Source of the DNA: CAZFHZ01 sp964519015
Lineage (GTDB): Bacteria; Blakebacterota; Blakebacteria; Blakebacterales; CAYUVJ01
DNA length: 14,990 nt
Reading direction: 5' to 3'
NCBI GenBank assembly: GCA_964519015.1
Contig: CAZFHZ010000079.1
Coordinates: 1 to 14,990 of the forward strand
Shown here: positions 13,163 to 14,990 of the stretch, piece after piece
Layout of the letters: each line of letters starts with the position of its first letter
How positions within the stretch are numbered: position 1 is the first letter of the stretch
The notes under the pieces: model-generated
The model's database searches: none
What the model saw: only the letters and a program-made list of their open reading frames with translations
What the model was told of the DNA's origin: nothing
Made by a program: the position numbers and the translations under genes

Positions 13163-14371
13163 ATGGCGGTCTTCACGTACAAGGGCACCTCGTCGGCGGG
13201 GAAGAAGGTCTCCGGGGAAGTGGAGGCCGAGACCATCGAGCAGGCCCAGCAGATCGTCAAGGCCCGCCGTATCGGCGAGGCCCAGGTCAAGAAGAAGGCG
13301 GCCGAATTCAAGATTCCCGGGTTCGGGGGACCGAAGAGGGTCAGCGCGGCCGACATCACCATCTTCTCCCGCCAGTTCGCCACCATGATCGACGCCGGGC
13401 TGCCGCTCGTGCAGTGCCTCAACATCCTCGGTTCCCAGCTCGAGAGCCCGTCGTTCAAGACGATCGTCAAGCAGCTCACCTCCGACGTGGAGGCGGGGAG
13501 CACGCTCTCGGAGGCGATGGCCAAGCACAAGAACGCCTTCAACAGCCTCTTCATCAACATGGTGGCGGCGGGGGAGGTCGGCGGCATCCTGGACGACGTG
13601 CTCCTGCGGGTCTCCTCCTACATGGAGAAATCGGATGCCCTGAAGCGGAAGATCAAGGGTGCCATGATGTACCCGATCGTGGTCATGACGGTGGCCATTG
13701 GGGCCACCGCAACCCTGCTCATCGTGGTCATCCCCAACTTCGTGACCATGTTCGCCTCCTCGGGCGTCTCCCTGCCGCTCCCCACCAAGATCGTGGTGGG
13801 CATGTCGGAGTTCCTCCAGAAGTACATCCTGGTGCTGATCGGGGCCGGTGTCGGCATCACCTTTCTCTTCAAGCGCTACTACGCCACCGACCAGGGCGAG
13901 AAGACGATCGACAACTTCAAGCTCAACATGCCGATGCTGGGGGACCTGGTCCGTAAGTCCGCGACCGCACGGTTCTCCCGCACCCTCGGCACCCTGCTCC
14001 GTTCGGGGGTGAGCATCCTGGAGGCGCTCGACATCACCGCCCGCACGGCCGGCAACCGGATCCTGCAGGACGCGCTCCTGAAGGCCCGGACGAGCATCGG
14101 CGGGGGGGAGACGATCACCGCACCCCTGGCCGAAGCGGGGGTCTTCCCGCCCATGGTGATCCAGATGGTGAACGTGGGGGAGCAGACCGGGGAACTCGAC
14201 AAGATGCTCGAGAAGATCGCCGACTACTACGAGGAGGAGGTCGACGCGGCGGTCGAGTCCCTCACTTCGATCATCGAGCCGATCATCATCGTCTACCTGG
14301 GTGTGGTCATCGGTGGCATGGTGATGGCCATGTACCTGCCGCTGTTCGACATGATGAAGGTCGTCAGCTGA
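13163..14371 (+). CDS. pilC: Type IV pilus inner-membrane platform protein PilC
   Basis: PilC is the polytopic platform on which the PilB and PilT ATPases act. The 402-residue product has the two tandem T2SSF domains of the family; the repeats can be read directly as FSRQFATMIDAGLPL (68-82) versus FSRTLGTLLRSGVSI (271-285), and AAGEVGGILDDVL (135-147) versus NVGEQTGELDKML (337-349). About three membrane helices are visible (170-190, 220-237, 371-394). The N-terminal segment (VFTYKGTSSAGKKVSGEVEA) is typical. It matches the usual length of ~400. The start lies 3 bases after the pilT stop, with a G-run (13150-13155) acting as SD. GspF of type II secretion is the closest alternative. Confidence 0.95.
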   Translation: MAVFTYKGTSSAGKKVSGEVEAETIEQAQQIVKARRIGEAQVKKKAAEFKIPGFGGPKRVSAADITIFSRQFATMIDAGLPLVQCLNILGSQLESPSFKTIVKQLTSDVEAGSTLSEAMAKHKNAFNSLFINMVAAGEVGGILDDVLLRVSSYMEKSDALKRKIKGAMMYPIVVMTVAIGATATLLIVVIPNFVTMFASSGVSLPLPTKIVVGMSEFLQKYILVLIGAGVGITFLFKRYYATDQGEKTIDNFKLNMPMLGDLVRKSATARFSRTLGTLLRSGVSILEALDITARTAGNRILQDALLKARTSIGGGETITAPLAEAGVFPPMVIQMVNVGEQTGELDKMLEKIADYYEEEVDAAVESLTSIIEPIIIVYLGVVIGGMVMAMYLPLFDMMKVVS

Positions 14372-14383
14372 CGGTCCGCGACC

Positions 14384-14415
14384 GGCGGCGACGGGTCGGG
14401 GGGGCCCGAGCCGCC
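14384..14415 (+). terminator. GC-rich hairpin between pilC and the sensor kinase gene
   Basis: GGCGGC (14384-14389) pairs with GCCGCC (14410-14415) and, inside it, CGGG (14392-14395) with CCCG (14405-14408), leaving a loop that contains seven G. It begins 13 bases after the pilC stop. No T-run follows, so it is more likely an mRNA-stability element or partial attenuator than a full terminator; the kinase gene starts 28 bases later. Confidence 0.35.
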
Positions 14416-14442
14416 CGCCCGCCCGGCCGCTGAGAGCCTGCC

Positions 14443-14990
14443 ATGGTCACTCTCGCCCGTCCGCGCATCCTCCGATTCATCCGTATCCTGAGGCTCTCCC
14501 TGGTCGCCTTCGTAGCCGCGGCCGGCTTCTTCTTCATGCGCGGGGCCTTCCGCGATATCGCCGTCTACGTGGTCGACATCCCGCTGGTGGCTCTGGTGGC
14601 GGCCCAGGTCCTGGTCGCCATCTGGCAGCGCCAGCACGGCGAGGAGGCGATCCGCCCCTCTCCCGAGAATCCGCTCTACTGGCAGGTCGTACTCGACGTG
14701 CTGGTCATGGCCCTGGTGGTCTTCTACACCGGGGCCAGCTCGAGCACCTTCACGCTCCTCTTCCTGATTCCGGTCATCCTGGCCAGCGCCTTCCTGGATC
14801 TGCGCGGCAGCCTGTTCGCGGCCAGCCTCTCCACCATTTTCATCGCTGGCATCTTCTGGGTGGACGCCCAGGGCTGGCTGGCCGACTACGGATCGCTCTA
14901 CTTCTCATACCCCCTGGAACTCGATTTCAGCCCCACCGGCTGGGAGACCGCCGATCTCTTCCTCCATTTCATCGTCCCGGCCCTCTCCCT
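14443..14990 (+). CDS. PilS-like sensor histidine kinase, membrane sensor part (cut by window end)
   Basis: The frame is open from ATG 14443 to the window end (182 codons) and encodes at least five hydrophobic helices (about 19-31, 43-61, 81-97, 103-118, 123-141) with a sixth starting near 171. The phrase DVLVMALVVFYTGASSSTFT followed by LLFLIPVILAS matches the membrane sensor of PilS-type kinases, which read pilin levels in the membrane and control pilin transcription through PilR. The kinase core with its H, N, G1 and G2 boxes would lie beyond the window, so the kinase call rests on this membrane pattern and the pilB-pilT-pilC context. No strong SD is seen before the ATG; GAGAG (14432-14436) is the nearest purine run. 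Confidence 0.7.
   Translation, partial: MVTLARPRILRFIRILRLSLVAFVAAAGFFFMRGAFRDIAVYVVDIPLVALVAAQVLVAIWQRQHGEEAIRPSPENPLYWQVVLDVLVMALVVFYTGASSSTFTLLFLIPVILASAFLDLRGSLFAASLSTIFIAGIFWVDAQGWLADYGSLYFSYPLELDFSPTGWETADLFLHFIVPALS

Noticed and set aside
10199..13528. 1109-codon minus-strand frame opposite pilB, pilT and pilC
   Set aside because: Long antisense frames are expected in such GC-biased codon usage. The composition is a repetitive mix of D, H, L, G and V with no domain pattern.
14411..14426. CCGCCCGCCCGCCCGG short repeat
   Set aside because: A few repeats of a 4-base unit in very GC-rich DNA; expected by chance and too short to call a tandem repeat or CRISPR.

Overview
The window comes from a high-G+C bacterium with long, tightly packed operons, frequent GTG/TTG starts, weak or absent Shine-Dalgarno (SD) sites at several starts, and type IV pilus genes. 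The lipoprotein at 1096-2109 belongs to a six-bladed beta-propeller type that I associate with Gemmatimonadota and related FCB-group phyla, so a Gemmatimonadota-like host is a reasonable guess, but nothing here fixes the phylum.

Region 1 (1-1095) is gene-poor and decayed, with visibly lower G+C than the rest. It holds an RNA-like, non-coding segment (possibly the 5' part of a group II intron on the minus strand), a direct repeat resembling an IS21-type insertion-sequence end, the last ~60 codons of a broken comM/yifB gene, and a short stretch that looks like the start of a response-regulator receiver domain interrupted by a stop. It reads as a scar of insertions and recombination.

Region 2 (1096-2750, minus strand) is a two-gene unit: a four-helix membrane protein ending in a paired CxxC module, then a secreted lipoprotein with a predicted beta-propeller. 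A good promoter precedes the pair, and the second gene's SD overlaps the first gene's stop codon, so they are probably co-transcribed.

Region 3 (2843-10020, plus strand) is a compact housekeeping operon: recN, a CDP-alcohol phosphatidyltransferase, uvrC, xerD, a CCA-adding/poly(A)-polymerase-type nucleotidyltransferase, and an M50 site-2-type membrane protease. Most junctions overlap or nearly touch, so translational coupling is likely. recN appears to start from an extended -10 promoter placed so that its mRNA would be leaderless. The operon joins double-strand-break repair, nucleotide excision repair, chromosome-dimer resolution, phospholipid synthesis and tRNA 3'-end maturation.

Region 4 (10021-14990, plus strand) is a type IV pilus operon: a TATAAT element, a palindromic leader, a small single-helix membrane ORF, pilB (with an N-terminal MshEN-type c-di-GMP-binding signature), pilT, pilC, a GC-rich hairpin, and the membrane part of a PilS-like sensor kinase cut by the window end. 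PilB and PilT would drive extension and retraction on the PilC platform, and the kinase would tune pilus gene expression.

I found no CRISPR array, toxin-antitoxin pair, defence locus, tRNA or rRNA gene. The less ordinary features are the decayed left end, the CxxC membrane protein/lipoprotein pair, the apparently leaderless recN, and the pilus leader with its small membrane ORF.
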